Numbered from the stretch's first letter, positions 42,854-51,266 are shown. The stretch: 64,000 bases of DNA from Actinacidiphila guanduensis (GCF_900103985.1 NZ_FNIE01000013.1:183603-247602), one strand, 5' to 3'. Notes: generated by a model not told the origin, from the letters alone. A program made the numbers and translations.

Positions 42854-43858
42854 TCAACCGGCCACGGGCGGCTGCTGGGAGACGCCGGGGTCGCCGGCGG
42901 CCGGAGCGTCCACGGCGGACGCCGCCTGCTCGACCGGGGCCTGCGGCAGGTCGGGCACCCCCGGCGCGGCAGCCTCGGCCGGCGCGCCCGCGAACCCCGC
43001 CGGCGCGCCGTCCGCACCGCCTGCCGGCGCCGCGTCCGCGACCCCCGGTACGCCGTCCGCACCACCTGCCGGTACGCCGTCCGGGACCCCCGCCGGTGCG
43101 GCGCCGGGCCCGCCCGCGGCTCCGCCGGCCGCACGGTCCGCCGGCAGCCCGTACGCCCGGACGAAGGCGGCCGCGTCCCACACCCCGCCCAGCTGCGGGG
43201 CCAGCCACTGCGGCGCCCGGGCGCGGAACTCCGCCGGGGGCCGGGCCGCGGCCGCCTCGGGCAGGGCGCCGAGCAGGGGCACCCCGGCGACGGCCGGCAG
43301 GTCGGTGAGGTTGCAGCGCTCGGCCAGGCCGGCGGCGCCGGACCAGCGGCCCAGGATCAGGCCGAGGCAGGTGATCCCGCGCGAGCGCATCGCCTCTGCG
43401 GTCAGCGCCGTGGTGTTCAAGGTGCCCAGCGCCGGGGAGGCCACCAGCAGCACCCCGGCGTGCATGAGGGCCGCCGCGTCGGCGAGCGTCGAGCCCTGCT
43501 CGTCGTAACGCACCAGCAGCCCGCCGGCGCCCTCGACCAGGACCACGTCGTGGACGGCGGACAGCTTGGCGGCCGCCTCCGCGATGTCCTGGGGCGTCAC
43601 CGGCGGGCGCCCGGAGCGGGCGGCGGCCGTGGCCGGCGCCAGGGGCTCGGGGTAGCGGGCCAGCTCCACCGCCGTCACCTCGCCCGCCAGCCGCGCCACC
43701 TCGGCGGCGTCGCCCGGCTCGCCCTCGGCCACGCCGGTCTGCGCGGGCTTGAGCACCGCCACGCTGAGCCCCTGCGCGAGCGAGGCGGCCGCCACCGCCG
43801 CCGTCGCCACCGTCTTGCCCACCTCGGTGCCGGTTCCGGTCACCACCACGATCGCCAT
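42854..43858 (-). CDS. bioD: Dethiobiotin synthetase with long C-terminal low-complexity tail
   Basis: Adds CO2 to diaminopelargonate in biotin synthesis, using ATP. 334 residues. Seen: P-loop GTGTEVGKTVA (7-17), LKPAQTG substrate loop, VLVEGAGGLLVRYDEQ Mg-binding strand and ITCLGLILGRW. The enzyme needs about 230 residues; the last 95 are Ala/Gly/Pro repeats with VPDGVPAGGADG units, predicted disordered. ATG 43858 begins the conserved fold. It follows bioA by 65 bp in the minus-strand bioBAD set. Confidence 0.95.
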   Translation of the reverse strand: MAIVVVTGTGTEVGKTVATAAVAAASLAQGLSVAVLKPAQTGVAEGEPGDAAEVARLAGEVTAVELARYPEPLAPATAAARSGRPPVTPQDIAEAAAKLSAVHDVVLVEGAGGLLVRYDEQGSTLADAAALMHAGVLLVASPALGTLNTTALTAEAMRSRGITCLGLILGRWSGAAGLAERCNLTDLPAVAGVPLLGALPEAAAARPPAEFRARAPQWLAPQLGGVWDAAAFVRAYGLPADRAAGGAAGGPGAAPAGVPDGVPAGGADGVPGVADAAPAGGADGAPAGFAGAPAEAAAPGVPDLPQAPVEQAASAVDAPAAGDPGVSQQPPVAG

Positions 43859-43923
43859 GCTGTCGAGCGCCTTTCCTCGTCCGTCCCCGAAGCGCCGAGA
43901 CGCCCGGGCCTGCCTTGCGGGGC

Positions 43924-45228
43924 TCAGCCCGCCAGGGCCGCCTTTCCCATCGCGGCGCAGATACGCGCCACGTCCTCGTCACCGGTCACGTAGGGCGGCA
44001 TCGTGTAGACCAGGTCGCGGAACGGGCGCAGCCACACCCCCGCGCCCACCGCGGCCCGGGTGGCCGCCGCCATGTCCACCTCGTGGTCCAGCTGCACCAC
44101 GCCGATCGCGCCGAGCACCCGTACGTCCTTCACGCCCGGCAGGTCCGCCGCCGCGGCCAGGCCCTCGCGCAGGCCGGACTCGATGCGCTTGACCTCCGTG
44201 GCCCAGTCCTGCTCCAGCAGCAGGTCCAGGGAGGCGCAGGCGATCGCGGCGGCCAGCGGGTTGCCCATGAACGTCGGCCCGTGGGCGAGCACCGGCACCT
44301 CGCCGCGGGAGATCCCCTCGGCCACCCGCGAGGTGCACAAGGCCGCGGCCAGGGTGAGGTATCCGCCGGTGAGGGCCTTGCCGACGCACATCACGTCCGG
44401 GGCGATCCCGGCGTGCTCGGCGGCGAACAGCCGCCCGGTGCGGCCGAAGCCGGTGGCGATCTCGTCCAGCACCAGCAGCACGTCGTGCTCGTCGCACGCC
44501 TCGCGCAGCACCCGCAGGTATCCCGGGTGGTGGAAGGACATCCCGCCCGCGCCCTGCACGACCGGCTCGACCACCACCGCGGCCAGCTCGTGCGCGTGCC
44601 GGGCGACCAGGTCCCGCAGGTGCGCCTCGTACGCCGGGTCGACGGGCGCGTCGAAGCCCTGCGGCGGGGCGTCGGCGAAGACCTGCTCGGGCAGCACGCC
44701 GGACCACAGGTGGTGCATGCCGCCCTCGGGGTCGCACACCGACATCGGCTGCCAGGTGTCGCCGTGGTAGCCGCCGCGCCAGGTCAGCAGCCGCCGCTTG
44801 TCCGGGCGGCCGAGCGAACGCCAGTACTGCAGGCACATCTTGAGCGCGACCTCCACCGACACCGAGCCGGAGTCGGCGAGGAAGACGTGGCGCAGCGGCT
44901 CGGGCGTGACCTCCACCAGCCGCGCTGCCAGCCGCACCGCGGGCTCGTGGGTGAGGCCGCCGAACATCACATGGCTCATCCGGGCCAGTTGGGCCCGCGC
45001 GGCCTCGTCGAGCGCCGGGTGCCGGTAGCCGTGGATCGCCGACCACCAGGAGGACATGCCGTCCACGAGTTCGGTGCGGCCCTCGGCGGGCGCGGCCAGC
45101 CGCAGCCGCACGCCCGAGGCGGATTCCACGACCAGCGGCTGCTGCCGGCCGGGCATCGGCCCGTAGGGGTGCCAGACGTGCTGCCGGTCCAGGTCCAGCA
45201 GCACGTCCGGCGCGAGCGGTTCAGGCAT
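43924..45228 (-). CDS. bioA: Adenosylmethionine-8-amino-7-oxononanoate aminotransferase
   Basis: PLP-dependent aminotransferase that converts KAPA to DAPA with S-adenosylmethionine as amino donor. 434 residues. Seen: HVWHPYGPMPG, MSSWWSAIHGYRHP, ADSGSVSVEVALKM, WRGGYHGDTWQPMSV, VLDEIATGFGRTG and the PLP-Lys segment CVGKALTGGYLTLAA. It overlaps bioB by 8 bp; bioD follows at 65 bp. Length and motifs match the class III family. No BioC/BioH is present in the window. Confidence 0.97.
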   Translation of the reverse strand: MPEPLAPDVLLDLDRQHVWHPYGPMPGRQQPLVVESASGVRLRLAAPAEGRTELVDGMSSWWSAIHGYRHPALDEAARAQLARMSHVMFGGLTHEPAVRLAARLVEVTPEPLRHVFLADSGSVSVEVALKMCLQYWRSLGRPDKRRLLTWRGGYHGDTWQPMSVCDPEGGMHHLWSGVLPEQVFADAPPQGFDAPVDPAYEAHLRDLVARHAHELAAVVVEPVVQGAGGMSFHHPGYLRVLREACDEHDVLLVLDEIATGFGRTGRLFAAEHAGIAPDVMCVGKALTGGYLTLAAALCTSRVAEGISRGEVPVLAHGPTFMGNPLAAAIACASLDLLLEQDWATEVKRIESGLREGLAAAADLPGVKDVRVLGAIGVVQLDHEVDMAAATRAAVGAGVWLRPFRDLVYTMPPYVTGDEDVARICAAMGKAALAG

Positions 45229-46471
45229 TGGGCGGCAGGTCCGTCCCGGCGCCCCGGCGCCGCACGGCGACCAGGTCGGTGCGGGGCCCGGCGCCCGCGG
45301 GGGCGGCGGCCGGTGCGGGGGCGGTCGCGGGTGCGGGTGCGGGTGCGGTTGCGAGGGCGGTTACGGGGGCTGCCGCCTCGCCGTGCGCGCAGCCGGCGCC
45401 GGCGTGCGCGCCGCAGCCGCCGGCCTCCTCGTGGCCGCAGCCGGCACCGCACAGCGATTCCGCGGCCGCGCGGTGGGCCGGCAGCGTGGTCGTGCCCGCG
45501 CCCTCCACCTCGAAGCCGGCGTCGGCGATCATGTCCAGGTCGGCCTGCCCCGCCTGGCCCTCACTGGTCAGGTAGTCGCCCAGGAAGATGGAGTTGGCCA
45601 GGTGCAGCGCGAGCGGCTGCATGCTGCGCAGGTGCACCTCGCGCCCGCCTGCCAGGCGCACCTCGACGTCGGGGCAGACGAATCGCACCATCGCCAGGAT
45701 GCGCAGGCACCGCTGCGGGGTGAGGTTCCACTCCTTGGCCAGCGGGGTGCCCTCGAAGGGGATCAGGAAGTTCACCGGCACCGAGTCCGGGTCCAGCGCG
45801 CGGAGCGAGAAGACCACGTCCACCAGGTCCTCGTCACTCTCGCCCATGCCCGCGATCAGCCCCGAGCAGGCGGACAGGCCCGCCGCCTGCGCCTGCCGCA
45901 CGGTGTCGACACGGTCGGCGAAGGTGTGCGTGGTGGTGATGTCGGCGTAGGTGCCCTCGGAGGTGTTGAGGTTGTGGTTGTAGGCGTCGGCGCCCGCCGC
46001 CCGCAGCCGCTCGGCCTGGTCGCCGGAGAGCAGCCCGAGGCAGGCGCAGACTTCGACGCCCTCGTTCTGTTCCTTGATCGCCTCGATCGTCTGCGAGACC
46101 CGGTCCACGTCGCGGTCGGTCGGGCCGCGTCCGCTGGCCACCAGGCAGACCCGCTTGGCGCCGCCGGACACCCCGGCCTTCGCCGCGGCGGCGGCCTGGT
46201 CGGGCTTGAGCCAGGTGTACTTCAGGATGTCGGCCTGGGAGCCCAGGCGCTGGGAGCAGTACGAGCAGTCCTCGGGGCACAGCCCGGACTTGAGATTGAC
46301 CAGGTAGTTGAGTTTGACCCGGCGGCCGAACCACTCACGGCGCACCCTCCCCGCGGCGGCGACCACGTCGAGCAGGTCGTCGTCGGAGGTCGCCAGTACG
46401 GCCAGCGCTTCCTCGCGTGTCGGCTGCTCGCGGCGCAGCCCCTTCTCCACCAGTGCGGTCAGCAGGTCCAT
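45221..46471 (-). CDS. bioB: Biotin synthase with Cys/His-rich and Ala-Pro tail
   Basis: Radical SAM enzyme that inserts sulfur into dethiobiotin. 416 residues. Seen: LKSGLCPEDCSYCSQR (CxxxCxxC for the 4Fe-4S cluster), CLVASGRGPTDRD, YNHNLNTSE and LRSMQPLALHLANSIFLGDYLTSEGQ. After about 345 residues of enzyme comes a Cys/His-rich patch (CGAGCGHEEAGGCGAHAGAG...) and then Ala/Pro repeats. ATG 46471 (not the ATG three codons earlier) has AGGATGG 5 nt upstream. The first gene of bioBAD; divergent from bioF over 120 bp. Confidence 0.96.
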   Translation of the reverse strand: MDLLTALVEKGLRREQPTREEALAVLATSDDDLLDVVAAAGRVRREWFGRRVKLNYLVNLKSGLCPEDCSYCSQRLGSQADILKYTWLKPDQAAAAAKAGVSGGAKRVCLVASGRGPTDRDVDRVSQTIEAIKEQNEGVEVCACLGLLSGDQAERLRAAGADAYNHNLNTSEGTYADITTTHTFADRVDTVRQAQAAGLSACSGLIAGMGESDEDLVDVVFSLRALDPDSVPVNFLIPFEGTPLAKEWNLTPQRCLRILAMVRFVCPDVEVRLAGGREVHLRSMQPLALHLANSIFLGDYLTSEGQAGQADLDMIADAGFEVEGAGTTTLPAHRAAAESLCGAGCGHEEAGGCGAHAGAGCAHGEAAAPVTALATAPAPAPATAPAPAAAPAGAGPRTDLVAVRRRGAGTDLPPNA

Positions 46472-46591
46472 ACGCGCCATCCTGTCCCACGGCAGGGGGC
46501 CCGGCCAATGGCGCACCGCACAAGCAGGGGCCCCTGACTGTGTGCATCCCCACACCGCCCGCGCGCGGGCGGGCGCGTTACGTTGCTGACC

Positions 46592-47785
46592 GTGAACAGC
46601 ATCCCGAGCCCCTTCGGCCGCCTCGCCGAGCAGGACCGCAGCCGCCGGGCGGCTGGCCTGCGGCGCGAACTGCGGCCCCGCCCGGCGGAGTCCGCGCTGC
46701 TGGACCTGGCCGGCAACGACTACCTCGGGCTCGCCCGCCACCCGCGGGTGGTGCGCGCCGGCGCGGACGCGTGCCTGCGCTGGGGCGCGGGTGCCACCGG
46801 CTCACGCCTGGTCACCGGCAGCACCGCCCTGCACGCCGAACTGGAGGCAGAACTCGCCGACTTCACCGGCTTCGAGGCCGCGCTGGTCTTCGCCTCCGGC
46901 TATGCGGCCAACCTCGCGGCCGTCACCGCGCTCACCGACGCGGGCACCCTGCTCGTCTCGGACGCGGGCAACCACGCCTCCCTGATCGACGGGTGCCGGC
47001 TGTCGCGGGCCCGCACCGAGGTGGTGCGGCACGCCGACCCCGAGGCGGTGCGCAAGGCCCTTGCCGGGCACGGCGGCGAGGCCGTGGTGGTCAGCGACGC
47101 GGTCTTCTCGGTGGACGGCGACGCCGCCCCGCTGCCCGCGCTCGCCGCCGCCTGCCGGGCGCACGGCGCCGCCCTGCTGCTGGACGACGCGCACGGGCTC
47201 GGCGTGCTCGGTGAGGGGGGCCGCGGCAGCGCGCACGGCGCCGGGCTGGCGGGGGCGCCGGACGTGGTGTGCACGGCGACGCTGTCGAAGGCGCTGGGCG
47301 CGCAGGGCGGGGTGGTGCTCGGCCCCGCCGCGGTGATCGACCACCTGGTCAACGCCGGCCGCACGTTCATCTTCGACACCGGCCTCGCGCCGGCCGCCGC
47401 AGGGGCCGCGCTCGAAGCACTGCGGCTGCTGCGGGCCGAGCCCGAACGGGCCGGACAGGCAAGGGCGGTGGCCCGCGGCTTCCACCGGCGGCTGACCTCG
47501 CGGGGCCTGGACGCCACCGCGCCGGACGCCTGCGTGGTGTCGGTGCGGGCGCCCTCGCCGCAGGAGGCCGTCGACTGGGCGGCCCGCTGCCGGGCGGAAG
47601 GGGTCGCGGTGGGGTGCTTCCGGCCGCCGTCTGTGCCGGACGGGGTGTCCCGGCTGCGGCTCACCGCCCGCGGCGACCTGACGGGCCGTGAGATCGGCGG
47701 CGCGGTCGACGTCATCGCGCGGACCGCGCCGCCGGGCGGGGGAGAGGTGTCAGACGGGCCCGGGCAGGACCCGGGCCGCATCTGA
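46592..47785 (+). CDS. bioF: 8-amino-7-oxononanoate synthase
   Basis: PLP-dependent condensation of pimeloyl-thioester and alanine, first committed step of the biotin ring pathway. 397 residues. Seen: LAGNDYLGLARHP, VFASGYAANLAAVTAL, DAGNHASLIDG, DDAHGLGVLGEGGRG and the PLP-Lys loop TLSKALGAQGGV. GTG 46592 is chosen over TTG 46583 because TACGTT (46579-46584) would be its -10, 7 nt upstream, giving a leaderless mRNA. It is divergent from bioB and completes the pathway enzymes with bioA and bioD. Confidence 0.94.
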   Translation: MNSIPSPFGRLAEQDRSRRAAGLRRELRPRPAESALLDLAGNDYLGLARHPRVVRAGADACLRWGAGATGSRLVTGSTALHAELEAELADFTGFEAALVFASGYAANLAAVTALTDAGTLLVSDAGNHASLIDGCRLSRARTEVVRHADPEAVRKALAGHGGEAVVVSDAVFSVDGDAAPLPALAAACRAHGAALLLDDAHGLGVLGEGGRGSAHGAGLAGAPDVVCTATLSKALGAQGGVVLGPAAVIDHLVNAGRTFIFDTGLAPAAAGAALEALRLLRAEPERAGQARAVARGFHRRLTSRGLDATAPDACVVSVRAPSPQEAVDWAARCRAEGVAVGCFRPPSVPDGVSRLRLTARGDLTGREIGGAVDVIARTAPPGGGEVSDGPGQDPGRI

Positions 47786-47807
47786 AGCGGACATCGAGGC
47801 CCGGGCC

Positions 47808-48041
47808 TCACACGGGCCCGAGCGAACCGTCCGAGACGTCCCGCACGAAACACGTCCAGGCGTCCGGCGTGAAAAGCAGCGCCGGACCCTCGACGTCCTT
47901 CGAGTCCCGCACCGCCGTGGCCCCCGAGGGGAGCCGCGCGGTCTCCACGCAGTTGTTCGCTGCCGTGCTGTGGCTGCTGCGTCGCCATGTCACGCCGGAA
48001 AGCGTCACGCTGGAGGAAATGGAACGGGGCAGCGTCGTCAT
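47808..48041 (-). CDS. DUF397 protein
   Basis: A 77-residue DUF397 member. Seen: TWRRSSHSTAANNCVETARL and AVRDSKDVEGPALLFTPDAWTCFVRDV, the family core. DUF397 genes in streptomycetes pair with XRE/DUF5753 regulators, as here: the start overlaps the XRE stop by 4 bp. Function is unproven; some act in the WhiJ-type developmental modules. Confidence 0.93.
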   Translation of the reverse strand: MTTLPRSISSSVTLSGVTWRRSSHSTAANNCVETARLPSGATAVRDSKDVEGPALLFTPDAWTCFVRDVSDGSLGPV

Positions 48042-48892
48042 GAAACCTCCTTACGGATGCGGGTGATCATATCCGTCGAGTCGGCCCGGGGAAGCGCCCG
48101 GGCGGCCAATCGGGCGAACGCTGCTCCGTACGCCGCGATGTCCTCTTTCCGATCGACGTAAAGACTACTCGTCAAATGGTCGACAACCACCACGTCGAGA
48201 TCGGCAGTGCGCGGAAATGAGAAGATGACGAAAGAATTCACCAGCCCCTGGTGCCCGCCCGCGGTGAACGGCAGTACCTGGAGGTGCACTTGAGGCAGGC
48301 TCGCGGCCTGCTCCAGGTGCAGCAGCTGGTCGGCCATCACCTCGCGGCCGCCCACCGTCCGGCGCAGCACCGACTCGTCCAGCACGGCGGACAGTTCGAG
48401 CGGCCGGTCCTGGTGGAGCACGGCCTGCCGGGCTATGCGCACATCCACCAGCGCCTCGACCTCCTTCTCGGTCAGGTGCGGCATCACCTCGCGGGTCAGC
48501 GCGCGGGCGTAGGCGGGGGTCTGCAACAGCCCGGGCACCACGCTGTTCTCCATCGAGCGGGCCCGGCATGCGCCGGTCTCCAGCGTGATGAAGTCGCGGT
48601 ACTCCACCGGCAGCACGTCGCGGAAGTCGTGCCACCAGCCGCGCTGGTAGCCGCGTCCGGCGAGCGTGGCGAGCAGTTCGCGCAGGTCGCGGTCGCGCAC
48701 GGCGTAGACGTCCAGCAGCGTGGCCACGTCCTCGGGGCGGACGCTGCTGCGGCCGGTCTCGATCCGGCTCACCTTCGACTGGTGCCAGCCGGCCCGCTTG
48801 GCGGCCTCTCCACTGGTCAGCCCGGCCAGATCGCGCAACCGGCGCAGTTCCTCGCCGAGTCTGCGCCGGCGTACGGCGGGGACTCGTTCCAT
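48038..48892 (-). CDS. XRE family regulator with DUF5753 domain (WhiJ type)
   Basis: A 284-residue protein: N-terminal helix-turn-helix (LTSGEAAKRAGWHQSKVSRIE, about 20-40) and a C-terminal DUF5753 domain (SMENSVVPGLLQTPAYARAL; VLPFTAGGHQGLVNSFVIFSF). WhiJ-like proteins control differentiation in streptomycetes, usually with a small DUF397 partner and an ATPase. Both are here: DUF397 downstream and the ATP-binding protein divergently 250 bp away. ATG 48892 has a plausible site (GAGGCGC). Confidence 0.94.
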   Translation of the reverse strand: MERVPAVRRRRLGEELRRLRDLAGLTSGEAAKRAGWHQSKVSRIETGRSSVRPEDVATLLDVYAVRDRDLRELLATLAGRGYQRGWWHDFRDVLPVEYRDFITLETGACRARSMENSVVPGLLQTPAYARALTREVMPHLTEKEVEALVDVRIARQAVLHQDRPLELSAVLDESVLRRTVGGREVMADQLLHLEQAASLPQVHLQVLPFTAGGHQGLVNSFVIFSFPRTADLDVVVVDHLTSSLYVDRKEDIAAYGAAFARLAARALPRADSTDMITRIRKEVS

Positions 48893-49142
48893 GGTCTCTT
48901 GCGCCTCCTGAAGTCACGGCAAACGGTCGGTCCTCTGCGATACGACAGTCTGCCGACCAAATGCGTTCTCCCGCCGCAGAGTTCACCGTTTTGAGCGACA
49001 GATATATGCATTGCGCGCGGGGCACGGGCAACGGCGGCACGATGGATGACACTCTGGCGCGTACCAGCCGTACCGGACCCGACGGTGCGTGCCGCGTGCG
49101 CACCGGAGACCGGTCAGGGCGGGGAAAGGGAACAGCGTCGCC

Positions 49143-49568
49143 ATGGCAGATCTTCAGGAAGCGTCCGTCACCCTGCCGAGCGACCCGGGGTCGGTCGCCA
49201 CAGCACGGTCCTACGTGTGCGCACGGCTCGGCGAGTGGGGGGTGCCGCCGGACGCGCCCCTTGACTCCATTCGCCTGATGGTCTCCGAACTGGCCACCAA
49301 CGCCGTGCTGCACACCTGCGGCCTCTCACCCGACTTCACCATCGACCTCCGCCTGGAGCGGACCGAGCACCTGCGCATCGGATTCACCGACGGCCATCCG
49401 CGATGGCCCCGCGAAGTGCCGCTCGCCGCAGAACAGGACAGCGGCCGCGGCATGGTGATCGTCTGCCACCTGCTCGCCGAGTTCGGCGGCCGGCTCGACA
49501 TCACCCCGACGAGCGACGGCGGCAAGACCGTGTGGATCATGCTGCCCTGGGCGGCCCCGGTGCTCTGA
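49143..49568 (+). CDS. ATP-binding protein of the anti-sigma/HATPase_c_2 type
   Basis: A 141-residue GHKL-fold protein. Seen: LMVSELATNAVLHTCG (N-box), FTDGHPRWP region (G1-like DxG reduced to TDG), and DSGRGMVIVCHLLAEFGG with the G2 box. No transmembrane or histidine-phosphorylation site, so it resembles the RsbW/SpoIIAB serine kinases that hold sigma factors or antagonists. With the XRE and DUF397 genes it makes up a WhiJ/AbaA-like set. ATG 49143 begins the conserved N-terminal strand. Confidence 0.9.
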   Translation: MADLQEASVTLPSDPGSVATARSYVCARLGEWGVPPDAPLDSIRLMVSELATNAVLHTCGLSPDFTIDLRLERTEHLRIGFTDGHPRWPREVPLAAEQDSGRGMVIVCHLLAEFGGRLDITPTSDGGKTVWIMLPWAAPVL

Positions 49569-49664
49569 CGCCGCCGCCCGCCGCGGCGCCGCGAAAGCCC
49601 CGACTCGCCTACGATCGGGTGACGTTGGCACGGGCGTGCACATGCGCCCGGCAGGCTGCCCGGC

Positions 49665-50372
49665 ATGATCACCAACCGAGTCCGGTCGCTCGCCGCGGCC
49701 GGCGTGCTGACCCTGACCGCCGTGCTGGCCACGCAGTCCGCCGCGGGGCCGGCCACCGCCCACACCACCGGTGCGGACGGGACGGCGCCCGCCGCCGCCC
49801 AGGCAGCGGCACCCGCATCCGCACCTGTGCCCGCGCCCGCCTTCTGCCCGGCCGTGCACGACCCGCTCTTCGCGGCCGCCGACCGCAGCGTCGACGTGCA
49901 CCGCATCGTGCCCGACCCGCCGACGTACCGCACGAGCTGCGGCGAGCTCTACCGCGCCGACGGCCGCGCCCCCGCCATCGTCTTCCACGACGGCTTCGCG
50001 CCCAAGGCGCCGCAGGACGGCCAGTACGACCTGGCGGCCTACGTCCTGGTCAACCAGCCCTCGCCGTTCGTGAGCACCAGCTACGACCACGACCTGTACA
50101 AGCAGTGGAGGTCGGCCTGGAACTACTACGTGGACGCGCCCGGCGGCATCGACGTCAACGCCACCATCGGCGACACCCACAAGTGGGCCGACCAGCACGA
50201 GGTGGCGTTCCCCGGCGGCATCGCCCGCCGCTTCGTGGTCGGCGCCTGCCCGGTCGACAAGCCCACGAAGTCCGAGATCCTCGCCGACTGCGTGCGCAAC
50301 CCGTACTACGTGCCCTGGCGCGGGGTGCCGGCCGAGCAGCCGCAGGGACCGGAGCTGCTGCCGGCCGTGTGA
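49665..50372 (+). CDS. Secreted pierisin/scabin-like mono-ADP-ribosyltransferase
   Basis: A 235-residue exported protein. Seen: a signal peptide (MITNRVRSLAAAGVLTL... ending near ATAH, about 32), a Pro/Ala linker (35-60), and an R-S-E class ADP-ribosyltransferase core: Arg97 in LYRADGR, STS at 137-139 (PFVSTSYD), and the ARTT loop DQHEVAFPGG with Gln177-His-Glu179. Cys61, 92, 195 and 209 fit two disulfides. Scabin and ScARP of streptomycetes share this layout and modify guanine in DNA and nucleosides; the target here is inferred. It converges on an NlpC/P60 gene. Confidence 0.85.
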   Translation: MITNRVRSLAAAGVLTLTAVLATQSAAGPATAHTTGADGTAPAAAQAAAPASAPVPAPAFCPAVHDPLFAAADRSVDVHRIVPDPPTYRTSCGELYRADGRAPAIVFHDGFAPKAPQDGQYDLAAYVLVNQPSPFVSTSYDHDLYKQWRSAWNYYVDAPGGIDVNATIGDTHKWADQHEVAFPGGIARRFVVGACPVDKPTKSEILADCVRNPYYVPWRGVPAEQPQGPELLPAV

Positions 50373-50384
50373 CCGCACGGCGAC

Positions 50385-50454
50385 CGCGAGGCGGCGGCCG
50401 CGGCAGGGCGCTCCCCGTTCCGGGGCGGCGCCGCGCCGCGGCCGCCGCCTCGCG
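50385..50454. terminator. Bidirectional terminator between ART and NlpC/P60 genes
   Basis: A 19-bp perfect stem (CGCGAGGCGGCGGCCGCGG, 50385-50403, with its complement at 50436-50454) encloses a 32-nt loop that can fold itself (CCCCG/CGGGG). It ends exactly at the stop of the NlpC/P60 gene and starts 12 bp after the ART stop. No T-tract. Confidence 0.85.
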
Positions 50455-50952
50455 TCACGACACCCGGCCGTACCAGACGCTGCTGGTCCAGATGTGCTCC
50501 AGGCGGACCACGGCACCGGTCTTCGGCGCGTGCCAGATGTTGCCGCCGCCGGCGTAGATCCCGACGTGGTAGACCGACGAGGTCGACGAGCCGGAGTGGA
50601 AGAACACCAGGTCGCCGACCTTGCGGGAGCCGGCCGCGACGTGCCGGGTGTCGTTGTACTGGGCCGCTGCGGTGCGCGGCAGCTTCTTGCCGGCCTGCTT
50701 GAAGGAGTAGAGGGTCAGCCCCGAACAGTCGAACCGGTTGGGGCCGGTGGCGCCCCACTGGTAGGGCGCGCCCTTCTTGGAGGCCGCCACACCGAGCGCC
50801 TTGGCGGCCACGGTGGCCGCGTCGGCCTGCTGGACGGCGCCGGGGAGCAGCGAGGGGACGGCGACGGCCGCCGCGGTGAACAGGGAGGCGGCTGCGAGCC
50901 GCGGGATGCCGGGCCCGGCCGGCCTGGAGGAGATGCGGTTGGGCGTGGACAT
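50455..50952 (-). CDS. NlpC/P60 cell-wall hydrolase
   Basis: A 165-residue secreted peptidoglycan endopeptidase. Seen: signal peptide (RISSRPAGPG, then LAAASLFTAAAVAVPSLLPG, cut near ADA), and one NlpC/P60 domain with the catalytic Cys in RFDCSGLTLYSF, His in VYHVGIYAGGG and third His in IWHAPKTG. It cleaves within stem peptides (D-gamma-Glu-DAP). There is no LysM or coiled-coil anchor, so it is a minimal free enzyme. ATG 50952 follows a GAAGGG site. Its long leader holds a ydaO-type riboswitch and a Crp-like site lies upstream. Confidence 0.92.
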   Translation of the reverse strand: MSTPNRISSRPAGPGIPRLAAASLFTAAAVAVPSLLPGAVQQADAATVAAKALGVAASKKGAPYQWGATGPNRFDCSGLTLYSFKQAGKKLPRTAAAQYNDTRHVAAGSRKVGDLVFFHSGSSTSSVYHVGIYAGGGNIWHAPKTGAVVRLEHIWTSSVWYGRVS

Positions 50953-50959
50953 GCGCAAC

Positions 50960-51118
50960 CCTTCGTCACGGCCTGCGAAGGATGACCTGTCGGGTTCGGG
51001 CTGGCGAAGTCGCCCGGCCGCATGCTGCGGCTTCACCCCAAGGGCGGTCCGGACGCCGTCTCGGCGTGCTCCCGGGCCCACCCGTCGTGCTGGGTCCTCC
51101 GCTCCTGCCGTTGCACTC
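50960..51118 (-). promoter_or_regulatory. ydaO-yuaA (c-di-AMP) riboswitch
   Basis: The leader of the NlpC/P60 gene holds, in order, GCGGAGGACCCA (51091-51102), TTGGGGTGAAGCC (51029-51041) and CCCGAACCCGACAGGTCATCC (50980-51000) followed by TTCGCAGGC. These match the conserved cores of the ydaO motif (GCGGGGGACCCA; GGGGTGAATCC; CCGAACCCGACAGCTAACC). In streptomycetes the class is known to control cell-wall hydrolases. It ends about 8 nt before the ATG. The CDS start lies just after the closing stem. Confidence 0.85.
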
Positions 51119-51250
51119 GTGTCGACCTGGCATCCGCGCGCCGGCAGGACTGGGCGTCCGCGCGGACCGCCCCGCCACGGCGGCGGGGGCTTGTCGTCAC
51201 CACGGATGGTTGCGCACACGACGTGTCCGCGCCGTGACAGAAACGCGCTA

Positions 51251-51266
51251 TGTGAGGTTCGTCACA
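51251..51266. promoter_or_regulatory. Crp-like binding site upstream of the NlpC/P60 gene
   Basis: TGTGAGGTTCGTCACA is a palindrome with arms TGTGA/TCACA and 6 bp between, as in the E. coli CRP consensus and the streptomycete form GTG-N6-GNCAC. It is 130 bp upstream of the riboswitch. Streptomyces Crp is known to control rpfA and other wall hydrolases, so a shared logic is likely. Confidence 0.6.

Noticed and set aside
46472..46591. BioQ/BirA-type operator between bioB and bioF
   Set aside because: GTTAC...GTGAAC is only a partial, wrongly spaced match to BioQ motifs; I would not call it.
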